Assembly: GCF_001050155.1 (NCBI RefSeq) | Contig: NZ_LFVY01000019.1 | Span: forward strand, 49,196 to 113,195 | Reading direction: 5' to 3' | DNA length: 64,000 bases | From: Nitratireductor soli | GTDB taxonomy: Bacteria > Pseudomonadota > Alphaproteobacteria > Rhizobiales > Rhizobiaceae | In this document: piece by piece, positions 55,524 to 64,000 of the stretch | Position numbering within the stretch: position 1 is the stretch's first letter | How the letters are laid out: every line of letters starts with the position of its first letter | Program-made: the position numbers and the translations under genes | The notes under the pieces: generated by a model | Database searches by the model: none | The model's input: the letters and a program-made list of their open reading frames with translations, nothing else | Told to the model about the DNA's origin: nothing

Positions 55524-55607
55524 ATGAATACAGCTATAAGTTTCATTGCCTGGCGTTGGAGCGGAACGTCTCTCGCACGCGCCATCGAGCCCTTGGGAAG
55601 CGGATAA
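55524..55607 (+). CDS. 27-codon leader-type ORF in frame with the AraC gene
   Basis: ATG at 55524 directly after GAGGGGGACGG, an excellent ribosome-binding site, and stop TAA at 55605-55607, 3 bp before the TTG that begins the AraC frame. The peptide (MNTAISFIAWRWSGTSLARA...) contains two tryptophans. Because it is in the same frame as AraC, it is either a regulatory leader peptide or an N-terminal extension cut off by a nonsense mutation. Confidence 0.45.
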   Translation: MNTAISFIAWRWSGTSLARAIEPLGSG

Positions 55608-55610
55608 GCC

Positions 55611-56603
55611 TTGCTCCCCGACGCCGGCAATCAGATCGTATCCTTCTCGAGCGATGACATTCCGGAGCATCATCGCAACGCCTTCATGCGCGACTTCCAC
55701 GGCCGCATTCAGATGCGGATGCGGATCGATCCCCATCCTGGACACGCGCTGACGTACAATGTCAGGACGTTGATGCTGCCCGACATGATGTGCACCACGG
55801 CATCGGCCTCTCCCGTGACGTGGGAGCGGACCTCCGAGCTGATGGCCGATGGCAATGATGACATCATGATCTCGTGGAACAAGGGAGGCTATCAGTTCAC
55901 AATGCCCGGCCGGGGCGATTATGAGACCCGCCCGGGCGGCGCCGTCATACTGCCGCTCGATCGAAGGTTTTCGGCCAGAACCAAAGATTCCAGGTGGGCG
56001 CTGGTGCTTCAGTTCAAGAGATCGCTCCTGGCGCCATTGGTCAAGCATATCGATGACTTCGAGCCGGACAGCATCGGCCGCTTTCAGCCGGCGCATTGCC
56101 TTCTGCACGATTACCTCTGGTCGCTCATGCACATGGAGACGCCGTCGTCTCTCGCCCCGCTGGCTTCCCGGCATATCGCCGACATTCTGGCCGCTTCATT
56201 TGGGGCCGGACAGCGCGATGCACCGACGCCGGGCATTCGCGCCGCCCGTCTTGCCGCGATAAAGCGGCATGTCGCCCGGAACCTGCGCGACCCTGTCCTC
56301 TCGGCCGAGCAAGTCGCCAGGAAATTCTCGATAAGCCCGCGTTATGTCCGCCAGCTCTTTTCGGAACAGGGGACGAGTTTTTCCGACTATGTCACCGAGA
56401 GGAGGCTTTCCTACGTCTATGACTGCCTGACGGACCCGCGGCAGATATTGCGGCGCATTGCCGATATCGCCTTTGATGTCGGTTTCTTGGAGCCATCGAC
56501 ATTCTACCGGCAGTTCCGGCTCCGCTACGACATGACTCCCACCGAAGTTCGGCACTTGGCTACGAATCGTTCCGGCCATGCCGACAAGGCTTCCGATTCG
56601 TGA
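55611..56603 (+). CDS. AraC family transcriptional regulator
   Basis: 330 residues if started at TTG 55611, the first possible start after an in-frame stop. The first ATG (55686) would remove the conserved IVSFSSDDIPEHHRNAFMRDFHGR beginning. N-terminal AraC-binding-like sensor domain about 1-190, then the two-helix-turn-helix DNA-binding domain (LSAEQVARKFSISPRYVRQLFSEQG... and IADIAFDVGFLEPSTFYRQFRLRYDMTPTEVR). Located 120 bp upstream of the glutamine-type importer genes on the same strand, it probably activates them. Confidence 0.88.
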   Translation: MLPDAGNQIVSFSSDDIPEHHRNAFMRDFHGRIQMRMRIDPHPGHALTYNVRTLMLPDMMCTTASASPVTWERTSELMADGNDDIMISWNKGGYQFTMPGRGDYETRPGGAVILPLDRRFSARTKDSRWALVLQFKRSLLAPLVKHIDDFEPDSIGRFQPAHCLLHDYLWSLMHMETPSSLAPLASRHIADILAASFGAGQRDAPTPGIRAARLAAIKRHVARNLRDPVLSAEQVARKFSISPRYVRQLFSEQGTSFSDYVTERRLSYVYDCLTDPRQILRRIADIAFDVGFLEPSTFYRQFRLRYDMTPTEVRHLATNRSGHADKASDS

Positions 56604-56723
56604 TCTCGCATTGCCGAATAAGCAAATAAATCGTGCAATATAATTGTAAATGCGCTTGATATTTGCGCGATGACGCTGACGATGGTATGCTTGCGGCTGC
56701 AATGCCAAAAAGGGGAACCCATC

Positions 56724-57470
56724 ATGAAAATCGCGCTTGCAAACCTTGCCTCCGCTGCTTTAGCGGCAACGCTTCTTCTCAGCCATGCGGCACACGCCGA
56801 AGATCTGGTCGTCGCCACGGACACGGCTTTCGTTCCGTTCGAGTTCAAGGAGGGCGACAAATATGTCGGCTTTGACATCGACCTCTGGGCGGAGATCGCC
56901 AAGGACATCGGCGTCACCTATACGCTGCAGCCAATGGACTTCAACGGCATCATTCCGGCGTTGCAGACGAAGCAGGTCGATGTGGCGCTCGCCGGTATCA
57001 CCATCAAGGACGAGCGCAAGCAGGTGATCGATTTTTCCGACGGCTACTACAACAGCGGGTTCATGCTGATGGTCCCGTCCGACAGCACGGTCGCGGGTGC
57101 GAGCGACCTCGCAGGCAAGACACTTGCCGTGAAGACCGGAACCTCGGCCACCGACTACGCCAAGGAAAATTTCAAGGAGACCGAGCTCCGGCAGTTCCCC
57201 AACATCGACAACGCCTATCTCGAGCTGCAGACCGGGCGCGTCGACGCCGCGATGCACGATACGCCGAACGTCCTTTACTATGTCGCCACCGCGGGAGGCG
57301 GCAAGGTCAAGGCGGTGGGGACGCAGATGATGGCGCATGAATATGGCATCGCCTTCCCGAAGGGCAGCGAACTCGTCGCCAAGGTCAATGCGGCGCTCAA
57401 GGCGATCAAGTCGGACGGCCGCTACAACGCGATCTACAAGAAGTGGTTCGGCACCGAACCGCAGAGCTGA
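56724..57470 (+). CDS. Family 3 ABC solute-binding protein (GlnH-like)
   Basis: 248 residues from the ATG at 56724 (AAAGGGGAACCC upstream). Signal peptide [22 protein letters not shown], then [60 protein letters not shown] and DAAMHDTPN, all typical of glutamine-binding GlnH. Periplasmic receptor for the downstream GlnP/GlnQ pair. The true ligand may be another acylated or aromatic amino acid given the C45 hydrolase in the operon. Confidence 0.93.
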   Translation: MKIALANLASAALAATLLLSHAAHAEDLVVATDTAFVPFEFKEGDKYVGFDIDLWAEIAKDIGVTYTLQPMDFNGIIPALQTKQVDVALAGITIKDERKQVIDFSDGYYNSGFMLMVPSDSTVAGASDLAGKTLAVKTGTSATDYAKENFKETELRQFPNIDNAYLELQTGRVDAAMHDTPNVLYYVATAGGGKVKAVGTQMMAHEYGIAFPKGSELVAKVNAALKAIKSDGRYNAIYKKWFGTEPQS

Positions 57471-57566
57471 TTGCCCTGCCGCGTGCGCCATCCGACGCAT
57501 GCGGCCAGCGATTGCGGCGGATGCGCATGTTCGGCGCGTCCGCGCGAGGCTTGATTGGAGGTCGCA

Positions 57567-58223
57567 ATGGATTTCGAATGGTCGGTCGTCGTCGATGCGC
57601 TGCCCGCGCTCTTCAAGGGAGCGCAACTCACGGTATTGATCACGCTTGCCGGGTTGGTGGGCGGGCTCGTCGTCGGCACCGTTGCCGGGCTGATGCGTGC
57701 CTATGGCGGCGCGCTGATGAACACCATCGCTTTCGCCTATGTCGAATTGATCCGCGGAACGCCGATCGTGGTGCAGGTGATGTTCATCTACTTCGCCTTG
57801 CCGACGCTTGCCGATATCCGCGTCAATCCGATGACGGCGGCGATCACCGCCATCATCGTCAATGCCGGCGCCTACATCGCCGAGATTGTCCGCGGGGCCT
57901 TTCTGTCGGTCCACCAGGGATTGCGCGAGGCCGGTCTGGCGCTCGGTCTGCCGACCTGGAAAGTGCTGCTCTACATCATCGGTCCGGTTGCCTTCCGGCG
58001 CATGATCCCGCCGCTCGGCAACCAGTTCATCGTCAGCCTGAAGGATACGTCGCTGTTCATCGTGATCGGCGTCGGCGAGCTTACCCGGCAGGGTCAGGAG
58101 ATCATGGCCGCCAATTTCCGGGCGGTCGAAGTCTGGTCGGCCGTGGCGATCTTCTACCTGATCATGACGGGAACGCTGACCCTGATCCTCCGCATCACGG
58201 AAAAGAGGATGCGCATCCTATGA
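57567..58223 (+). CDS. Amino-acid ABC transporter permease (GlnP-like)
   Basis: 218 residues from the ATG at 57567, with GGAGGT ideally spaced. Membrane segments include [22 protein letters not shown] and [13 protein letters not shown]; the RGTPIVVQ motif and the EAA loop [20 protein letters not shown] are intact. A single permease gene, so it would act as a homodimer with GlnQ. Its stop overlaps the GlnQ start (ATGA). Confidence 0.94.
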   Translation: MDFEWSVVVDALPALFKGAQLTVLITLAGLVGGLVVGTVAGLMRAYGGALMNTIAFAYVELIRGTPIVVQVMFIYFALPTLADIRVNPMTAAITAIIVNAGAYIAEIVRGAFLSVHQGLREAGLALGLPTWKVLLYIIGPVAFRRMIPPLGNQFIVSLKDTSLFIVIGVGELTRQGQEIMAANFRAVEVWSAVAIFYLIMTGTLTLILRITEKRMRIL

Positions 58224-58948
58224 GCATTGTCGAGTTCAGGAAGGTCACGAAACGCTTCGGTCAACTGCTCGTGCTGGACGAAGTCGACCTGGCGATCGAG
58301 GAGAAAGAGGTTGTCGTCCTGATCGGCCCGTCGGGCTCCGGCAAGTCAACGCTGCTGCGCTGCATCAACGCGCTGGAAACGATCAATGGGGGCGATCTGA
58401 TCGTCGACCGCATCAGCGTTCGCGAGTCTCGCCAGAAGGTCCGCCTCATACGGCAGGAAGCCGGCATGGTCTTCCAGCAGTTCAATCTGTTTCCGCAGAT
58501 GACGGCGCTGGAGAATGTCGCCTTTGGTCCGCACCGCGTGCGCGGCCTGTCGCGTCTGGAGGCGCGCGAGCAGGCGCTTGTCATGCTTGCAAAGGTGGGG
58601 CTCGGCGACCGCGTCCATCACTATCCGAGCGAATTGTCCGGCGGCCAGCAGCAACGCGTGGCGATTGCCCGGGCGCTCGCCGTCAAACCAAAGCTGATGC
58701 TGTTCGACGAGCCGACCTCCGCGCTCGATCCCGAACTCAGGCACGAGGTCCTGCGCGTCATGCAGGCGCTTGCCGAAGAGGGCATGACAATGATTGTGGT
58801 CACGCACGAAATGGCGTTCGCCCGCAAGGTCGGAACCCGGCTGATCTTCATGGAAGGCGGGAAGATCGCCGTCGATGGACAGCCAAAGAACCTGCTCGAC
58901 AATCCGCAAAACCCACGCCTGAAAGAGTTTCTCCAGCATGTCGCCTGA
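58220..58948 (+). CDS. Amino-acid ABC transporter ATP-binding protein (GlnQ-like)
   Basis: 242 residues: Walker [10 protein letters not shown]-loop [11 protein letters not shown], signature LSGGQQQR, Walker [14 protein letters not shown]-loop THEM. It is the only polar-amino-acid ATPase seen in the window, so it might also serve the ATPase-less importer at 13072-15347. It overlaps the next gene by 11 bp. Confidence 0.95.
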   Translation: MSIVEFRKVTKRFGQLLVLDEVDLAIEEKEVVVLIGPSGSGKSTLLRCINALETINGGDLIVDRISVRESRQKVRLIRQEAGMVFQQFNLFPQMTALENVAFGPHRVRGLSRLEAREQALVMLAKVGLGDRVHHYPSELSGGQQQRVAIARALAVKPKLMLFDEPTSALDPELRHEVLRVMQALAEEGMTMIVVTHEMAFARKVGTRLIFMEGGKIAVDGQPKNLLDNPQNPRLKEFLQHVA

Positions 58949-60008
58949 TTCCAACCGTCGGCTTTCCTTCATCGACATCGCCGGCTCGCCGCATGAGGTG
59001 GGAGCTGCCCTCGGGCGCTTTGGCCGCACAGCCGTGCATGACCACCTTCTCAAGTCTCAGGCCTGGCATGAACTGACCGCGCGACGGGACGATCCGCGCA
59101 TCGGCGGCATGGCAACGATCGTCCGCGAGGCATTCCCGCGCTACTGGAGCGAAATGCAGGGTCTCGCTGCGGGGCTGCAGCTGCCGTTCGACGATGTATT
59201 CCTGTGGAACTGCCGCGGCGACATCTTCGCGATGGCGCCCGATGGATGCACGACGGTGCAACTGCCCGGGCCGCCGCATGTGATCGGTCACAACGAGGAT
59301 GGCGATCCGGGCTTTTCCGGCCATTGCGCCCTGGCGCATATCGCCTCCGACGGCGGCAATGCATTCACCACCTTCGTCTATCCGGGCTCCCTGCCCGGCC
59401 ACACCTTTACCGCCACCGCGTCGGGACTGGTGCAGACCATCAACAATGTGCGACCGTTGATCGGCGGCGCCGGCGCACCGCGCATGGTCTTAGTGCGCGC
59501 AACCCTCGATGCGCCAGACCTGGACGCGGCGATAAGGGTCCTTCGTTCGGCGCCGCGCGCCGGCGGTTTCCATCTCACGCTGGGGCAAGCCGGAGACGAC
59601 CGCCTTCTCAGCATCGAATTCACCTCTACAGGCGTTTCGGTCGTGCAGCTTTCGGCACCCGGTGTCCATTCCAACCATTTGATCCACACCGATACGGAGC
59701 CTATGCCGCAAACCGTCACGCGATCGTCGGACCGACGCCAGCGGCGCGCCGAGCACCTGCTTTGCCAAGGCTCGCAAATGGATCCGCAGAGCCGGGCCAC
59801 CAGCATATTGTGGGACAGCGACGATCCCGAACTGCCGATCCACCGCACCGACCCGGCCGACGAGGATTTCGAGAACACGCAGGCCAGCGCAATCTTCCGG
59901 ATCGGGGCTGACAAGGTCCATTGGTCTGTTTACGACCGGCCAGGTGAAGCGGCCTGCTTCGAAATGCAGGATGGTTCGCTTCTTCGACGGGTTGAACAAG
60001 GACTGTAG
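58938..60008 (+). CDS. C45-family Ntn hydrolase (acyl-CoA:6-APA acyltransferase-like)
   Basis: 356 residues. The Ntn nucleophile context DGCTTV places C104 as the residue exposed by self-cleavage between G103 and C104, as in isopenicillin N acyltransferase and related linear-amide hydrolases. GHNEDGDP and VYPGSLPGHTFTATASGLVQTINN complete the family pattern. It would cleave the amide of an N-acyl amino acid. It starts 11 bp inside the GlnQ gene, so translation is coupled to the importer. No signal peptide; cytosolic. Confidence 0.82.
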   Translation: MSPDSNRRLSFIDIAGSPHEVGAALGRFGRTAVHDHLLKSQAWHELTARRDDPRIGGMATIVREAFPRYWSEMQGLAAGLQLPFDDVFLWNCRGDIFAMAPDGCTTVQLPGPPHVIGHNEDGDPGFSGHCALAHIASDGGNAFTTFVYPGSLPGHTFTATASGLVQTINNVRPLIGGAGAPRMVLVRATLDAPDLDAAIRVLRSAPRAGGFHLTLGQAGDDRLLSIEFTSTGVSVVQLSAPGVHSNHLIHTDTEPMPQTVTRSSDRRQRRAEHLLCQGSQMDPQSRATSILWDSDDPELPIHRTDPADEDFENTQASAIFRIGADKVHWSVYDRPGEAACFEMQDGSLLRRVEQGL

Positions 60009-60009
60009 A

Positions 60010-60927
60010 ATGCCAGAGGAAACCACAGCGCAGCCGCCACGCACAATCGAGGATCTGCGAGCCCTGGCGCTCTCAATCGGCCGTGATCAGGCCGATGTTT
60101 CGCTCGGTTCGAAAGCGCAGGACGTGTTTGCAAGGCTCGTCGAGGCCCCGGAGCAGTCGGCGGTGCATTCGATCTCCAAGCTGGCAGACCAGCTGGGCGT
60201 CAATCCTTCGACCCTGACCCGGCTGGCGAAGCGCCTGGGTTTCGAAGGCTTTGCCGATTTTCAGGCCGTCTTCCGCAAGGCCATCGCCAATGACCAGCAG
60301 TACTTCTACAGCCGACAGGCCGGGCGCCTTCTCGCGACACGTTCCGTCGACAACGCGGAGGTCGAGGTCTTCGAGCGCCAGGCCTGGGAGACGGCGGCAA
60401 ATGTCGATGGTTTTCTCGGCCAGCTGGACGGCCCGTCACTGAAGGGCGCGACCACGCTGCTTGCCAATGCGCGACGTGTGAGGTTTCACGGCGTGCGGCA
60501 GTTCCACTCCCTGGCGAGTTTTCTCACCTACGGTCTCGGCATGGTGCGTTCCGACGTAGCGCTGCTGGACGCCCCCCGCCTCGGCGTTGCCGAAGCGCTG
60601 TCGCAGCTTGAAAACGGCGATGTGGTCGTCGTCGCCAGTTGCGCGCCCTATACGCGCAGCGTTGCGGAAGTCGCCCGGATTGCAGCGGCGAATGGCCAGA
60701 CCGTGATCGCGATCACCGATTCCCGTGCCTCGCCACTGGTCCGGCCGGCCGAGCATGCCTTCTTCATCCCCCATGCCAGCAGTTTCTACTCCAACAGCAT
60801 GGGTGCCTACATCGTCTTCTGCGAGGCCCTGCTCAACCTCGTCGCCCGTGAACTCGGCGACAAGGCGTTGAACTCGCTCGCAGGCCGGGAGCGATTGATC
60901 GCCGAGATGAACATCGAGACCGACTGA
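60010..60927 (+). CDS. MurR/RpiR family transcriptional regulator
   Basis: 305 residues from the ATG at 60010 (AAGGA 8 nt upstream, 1 bp after the C45 stop). N-terminal HTH_6 domain (VHSISKLADQLGVNPSTLTRLAKRLGFEGFADFQAVFRKAI) and a C-terminal SIS domain (ENGDVVVVASCAPYTRSVAEVARIAAANGQTVIAITDS) that usually senses phosphosugars. It is last in the gln-type operon, which thus holds two regulators (AraC first, RpiR last). Confidence 0.9.
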   Translation: MPEETTAQPPRTIEDLRALALSIGRDQADVSLGSKAQDVFARLVEAPEQSAVHSISKLADQLGVNPSTLTRLAKRLGFEGFADFQAVFRKAIANDQQYFYSRQAGRLLATRSVDNAEVEVFERQAWETAANVDGFLGQLDGPSLKGATTLLANARRVRFHGVRQFHSLASFLTYGLGMVRSDVALLDAPRLGVAEALSQLENGDVVVVASCAPYTRSVAEVARIAAANGQTVIAITDSRASPLVRPAEHAFFIPHASSFYSNSMGAYIVFCEALLNLVARELGDKALNSLAGRERLIAEMNIETD

Positions 60928-61182
60928 TCTCGATCACCTTGTGGATCGTGGGAGGACGGCATGGCCGGGCAGATCATTGCCCGCATACGGACGTCCAGCA
61001 ATTCCACCTGACTGCAGAATGCTAAGCATCAGCAGAGTTTCGACCTCGCCAGCCGGTCGATTTTGAGCGGCGAGCTTGCAGTGCTGCATGCGGGCGACGT
61101 TCCATGGTCCGTCGTTTGGCGCTTTCCCATTGTTGGATGATGTCCTCCACTAGGCGGCTGGCCAGCCATCGGCCGTCGGAAC
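60928..61182. other. Convergent intergenic region, no supported gene
   Basis: 255 bp between two convergent genes. A good ribosome-binding site GGGAGGACGGC precedes the ATG at 60961, but the frame closes after 15 codons. On the minus strand an open stretch (GRWLASRLVEDIIQQWESAKRR) without a start lies just after the SorC stop. Both may be remnants; no terminator hairpin is obvious. Confidence 0.4.
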
Positions 61183-62178
61183 CTACTCGCCGCGCAGCTT
61201 CAAGGCGATCTCAAGCGCGTTGCGGGCCGTTTCCTCGTCGCAGATCAGGACGTTGCCGAGCCCCGACAGAAGCACCGCGGCGATCACCTCGGACTTGTTG
61301 ATCCCGCCGGAGGCGAAGATGACGTTCGGCACCTCGTGCAGAAGTTCGAGGGGTGCTGCGATCGCCCGCCGGTTGATCGAATGGTCGATCGGCTTGCCTC
61401 GGCGATCGATGAATTGCCCTAGAACGTCGCCGCAGGCGCCGGCGGCCAGCAACGCGTCTATGTCGACATCCTTCGGCAGGCCGTAACGCATCAGCAGCGA
61501 ACGCTCCGTCATGTCGCCGACGCTCAACACGATCAGCTCGTTCGCCGCCACCCTCTGCAAGGCTGTTTCGAAGACATCCTGCTCGACGATCGCCAGCCGC
61601 GATTCGGGGCTGCCGGCGTAGATGGGAGCGGCAAGATAGGCGCATTCGGCATTCAACTGCCTGGCCAGGTCGCTGGCAATGTCGAACGTGTTGATCTCGA
61701 TGCCATGGGTCAGGCCGCCCATGACGGAATTGACGCAGACGCCCGGCGCGCGAAGGGACGGCATGTGCCGGACCATTTCACGCAGCGTCGCGCCCCAGCC
61801 CACGCCGATGCCGGAAATACCGCCATTGGAAAGAAGCTGGGCAATGTAGTCGGCCGCCGCCTGGCCGAGCAGGACGGGGATGAGCTCCGGATCCTCCGGC
61901 GTCGGCACGATGATGGCGCGGTTGAGCGAGAACGCATTCATCAGCTTCTGCTCGAGCTCGACACATGAGGTCAGCCGCGAATTCAACGTGATGGTGATCA
62001 GGCCCGAACGGCGGGCCTCGGCGATGATCTTGTTGATGCGCAGGCGGTTGGTCGACAGGGCCTCGGCAATCTCGCCCTGCGTGCGGCCTTCGACGAAATG
62101 GAGCCAGACGACGCGGATCTGCATCTGCTCGTCGGAGAGCGCGGCCGACGTGGCCATCGTCAATTTGTTCGGTGCCAT
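61183..62178 (-). CDS. SorC/DeoR-type sugar-binding transcriptional regulator
   Basis: 331 residues: N-terminal helix-turn-helix (VVWLHFVEGRTQGEIAEALSTNRLRINKIIAEARRSGLI) and the SorC sugar-phosphate-binding domain (GISGIGVGWGATLREMVRHMP, AYLAAPIYAGSPESRLAIVEQ, VIFASGGINKSEVIAAVLLSGLGNVLICDEETA). It follows the UgpC-type ATPase after 98 bp and most likely controls the divergent sugar importer. Confidence 0.92.
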   Translation of the reverse strand: MAPNKLTMATSAALSDEQMQIRVVWLHFVEGRTQGEIAEALSTNRLRINKIIAEARRSGLITITLNSRLTSCVELEQKLMNAFSLNRAIIVPTPEDPELIPVLLGQAAADYIAQLLSNGGISGIGVGWGATLREMVRHMPSLRAPGVCVNSVMGGLTHGIEINTFDIASDLARQLNAECAYLAAPIYAGSPESRLAIVEQDVFETALQRVAANELIVLSVGDMTERSLLMRYGLPKDVDIDALLAAGACGDVLGQFIDRRGKPIDHSINRRAIAAPLELLHEVPNVIFASGGINKSEVIAAVLLSGLGNVLICDEETARNALEIALKLRGE

Positions 62179-62276
62179 CGAGTTCCCCGCGCCTCCCTGT
62201 TGTTGCTACACACATCATTGCTCTTCGCCTTGTCAATCATACCGGACAGACGCCGACGCCGAGCATGGGTAGACGT

Positions 62277-63320
62277 TCAGTTGGTTCGCCCGCCGGTCGA
62301 AGCGTTGAAAAGATGCAGGTGCTCCACGAGAACGAAGCAGCCGACCGTGTCGCCTTCGGCGACCCTGGTAGAGGTGGGAGTGCTCGCCACGATCTCCTGC
62401 GCCGATCCGCAAATGCGCAGATGGACATGATTGTCGTCGCCGACCGGCTCGATCAGCTCGACGGTCCCCTTGAATCTCAGTGCCGGCTTGCCCGTCTTGC
62501 CGAACCGGATGGCGCTTGGCCTGACGCCGATGACATCCGTGCCGGCGGGCGGCGAAAAGCCGTCGGCCAGCGCTGCGCCCCCATTGTTCAGGTCGATGAT
62601 GTTCATCGGCGGCGACCCGATGAAACCGGCGACGAAGATCGATTGCGGCCGGTTGTAGACGTCGGCCGGTGTTCCGATCTGCTCGATCCTGCCGGCGTTC
62701 ATGACGACGAGGCGGTCAGCCAGCGTCATCGCTTCGAGCTGGTCATGGGTGACGTAGAGGCTCGTGGTCTTCAGGCGTCGTTGCAGACGCCTGATCTCGA
62801 CGCGCATCTGCACGCGCAGTTTCGCATCGAGATTGGACAAGGGTTCGTCGAACAGGAAGGCAGCCGGATTGCGGACGATGGCCCGGCCCATGGCGACCCG
62901 CTGGCGCTGGCCGCCGGAAAGCTGCGTGGGGCGACGGTCGAGCAGCGGGCCGATTTCCAGGGAGGATGCGGCTTCGGCGACCCGCCGGTCGATTTCGCTC
63001 TTGGCAAACCCGCGATTGCGCAGCCCGTATTCGAGATTCTGGCGCACGGTCATATGCGGGTAGAGCGCATAATTCTGGAACACCATCGCAATGTCGCGCT
63101 CCGCCGGACCGATGCCGCCGACATCCATGCCACCAATGCGCAGATGTCCCGAACTGATGCTTTCCAGCCCGGCGATCATCCGCAGAAGCGTCGATTTTCC
63201 GCAACCGGAGGGGCCGACCAAGACGATCAGCTCGCCATCGGAAACCGCGAGATTCACGCCCCGCACCGCCGGCACCTGGCCGTAATTCTTCTTCAGGTCG
63301 ATGATTTCGATGCTGGCCAT
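62277..63320 (-). CDS. Carbohydrate ABC transporter ATP-binding protein (UgpC/MsmK type)
   Basis: 347 residues: Walker A GPSGCGKS (36-43), Q-loop [11 protein letters not shown], signature LSGGQRQR, Walker [17 protein letters not shown]-loop THDQ, and C-terminal TOBE/OB regulatory domain ([11 protein letters not shown]...[19 protein letters not shown]). It energises a glycerol-phosphate- or oligosaccharide-type importer with the divergent binding protein. GGAGG precedes the ATG. Confidence 0.95.
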   Translation of the reverse strand: MASIEIIDLKKNYGQVPAVRGVNLAVSDGELIVLVGPSGCGKSTLLRMIAGLESISSGHLRIGGMDVGGIGPAERDIAMVFQNYALYPHMTVRQNLEYGLRNRGFAKSEIDRRVAEAASSLEIGPLLDRRPTQLSGGQRQRVAMGRAIVRNPAAFLFDEPLSNLDAKLRVQMRVEIRRLQRRLKTTSLYVTHDQLEAMTLADRLVVMNAGRIEQIGTPADVYNRPQSIFVAGFIGSPPMNIIDLNNGGAALADGFSPPAGTDVIGVRPSAIRFGKTGKPALRFKGTVELIEPVGDDNHVHLRICGSAQEIVASTPTSTRVAEGDTVGCFVLVEHLHLFNASTGGRTN

Positions 63321-63349
63321 CCGGTCCTCCCTTTGTCATCGTCATACAC

Positions 63350-63391
63350 TTGTAACATGCTATTGACAATTGTAATTACGAGCCCCTAACG
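63350..63391 (+). promoter_or_regulatory. Promoter and direct-repeat operator before the sugar-binding protein
   Basis: TTGACA at 63363-63368 with a 17-nt spacer to the weak -10 CTAACG (63386-63391). TTGTAA occurs at 63350-63355 and 63370-63375, exactly 20 bp apart (two helical turns), flanking the -35 box. It is a plausible site for the SorC regulator, controlling both divergent transcripts. Confidence 0.45.
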
Positions 63392-63477
63392 TGCATCTAT
63401 CGCCGCCTTGGGAGGGGCCCGGCAGGGTTTTGGTTCATGCCGGCCATGAGACATTGGGCGATGGAGAGGAAAGCAAC

Positions 63478-63990
63478 ATGACTGAGAGAAAAACGAATGA
63501 CGGCCTGCTCCGGCGGGTCTTGGGTGTCGCGGGAACGCACGCGGCAGTCGCCATTCTCGGCTTGCAGATCATCGGCGCCGCCGAGGCTGCCGACCGGGTG
63601 AAGGTCGAGTGGTGGAATGCGGCCGGCGGGCGTCTTGCCGAGATCACCGACCAGCTGATTGCCGATTTCAACGCCTCGCAGGACAAGTACGAGGTCGTCG
63701 GCGTCGGCAAGGGCAATTACGAGGAGACCATGGCGGCGACCATCGCCGCCTATCGTGTCGGCCAGCAGCCGGTGCTGATCCAGGCCGCCGAACGCGGCTT
63801 CCTGACCATGTACAGCTCGCGCGCGGTGATCCCGGTGCCGGAGCTGATGGAAAAGGAAGGCTACGACATAAGCTGGGACGATTTCATCGCACCGGTGGCC
63901 GGTTTCTACCTGGTCGACGGCAAGCCGGCGGCCCTGCCGTTCAACAGCTCGATGGCCTGCCCCTATGAGGCGGTCCAGTTTCAGTCTTAA
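63478..63990 (+). pseudogene. Extracellular sugar-binding protein (UgpB-like), truncated
   Basis: 170 residues from the ATG at 63478 (GGAGAGGAAAG upstream). Signal sequence THAAVAILGLQIIGAAEAA, then VKVEWWNAAGGRLAEITDQLIADFNASQDKYEVVGVGKGNYEETMAATIAAYR and ALPFNSS, typical of the first 40 percent of UgpB-type proteins (normally about 430 residues). After NSS the expected TPVLYYN-like strand is replaced by MACPYEAVQFQS and a TAA at 63988. The gene is thus cut near 63945-63955, by insertion or an assembly junction; the rest is not in the window. Confidence 0.75.
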
Positions 63991-64000
63991 TGCATGATCG

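Noticed and set aside
60961..61008. 15-codon ORF with an excellent ribosome-binding site
   Set aside because: Too short and not protein-like; mentioned only as a possible gene remnant.

Overview
The window looks like an accessory catabolic region of a high-GC alphaproteobacterium of the order Hyphomicrobiales (Mesorhizobium/Aminobacter/Brucella-like). The evidence is a full-length cyclic beta-1,2-glucan synthase (NdvB/Cgs/ChvB family), an extra groES-groEL copy, composite palindromic intergenic repeats of a kind common in that order, and a dense succession of ABC importers, each with its own regulator. No rRNA, tRNA, CRISPR or intact transposase was seen.

Layout. (1) 1-13007: a peptide-type ABC importer (solute-binding protein and the start of an ATPase), an IclR regulator, a D-serine-dehydratase-like PLP enzyme and two M81/MlrC proteins run leftwards. 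A third M81/MlrC protein, a RidA protein, a class III aminotransferase and an IlvD/Edd dehydratase run rightwards from a shared divergent promoter region. (2) 13072-17796: polar amino-acid importer (two permeases and a binding protein, no ATPase) with an M20 peptidase, and a divergent LysR regulator. (3) 17857-29408: a leftward operon of RraA-like aldolase, Dpp-type importer (SBP-B-C-D-F), arabonate-type dehydratase, ceramidase-like amidohydrolase and LacI regulator, with a divergent SDR dehydrogenase. (4) 29409-37307: a second Dpp-type operon ending in a mandelate-racemase/MLE-family enzyme, faced by an alpha/beta-hydrolase-fold protein that lacks its nucleophile. (5) 37516-46032: ndvB. (6) 46072-51630: composite repeats, then a leftward operon of six small genes back to back with groES-groEL, followed by a frameshifted membrane protein and two tiny proteins. 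(7) 51665-55090: a T5SS autotransporter with about eight passenger repeats. (8) 55524-60927: AraC regulator (TTG start, preceded by a leader-like ORF), GlnH-GlnP-GlnQ-type importer, C45-family Ntn hydrolase and RpiR regulator. (9) 61183-63990: SorC regulator and UgpC-type ATPase, divergent from a sugar-binding protein whose reading frame ends far too early.

How the genes fit together: most modules pair one importer with one hydrolase or catabolic enzyme set and one dedicated regulator, each of a different protein family. This suggests uptake and opening of N-acylated, peptidic or acid-sugar nutrients. Substrates cannot be read from the sequence. The most system-like candidates for something undescribed are the triple M81/MlrC island, the RraA/IlvD/ceramidase-like/SDR operon, and the operon of small proteins attached to groESL.
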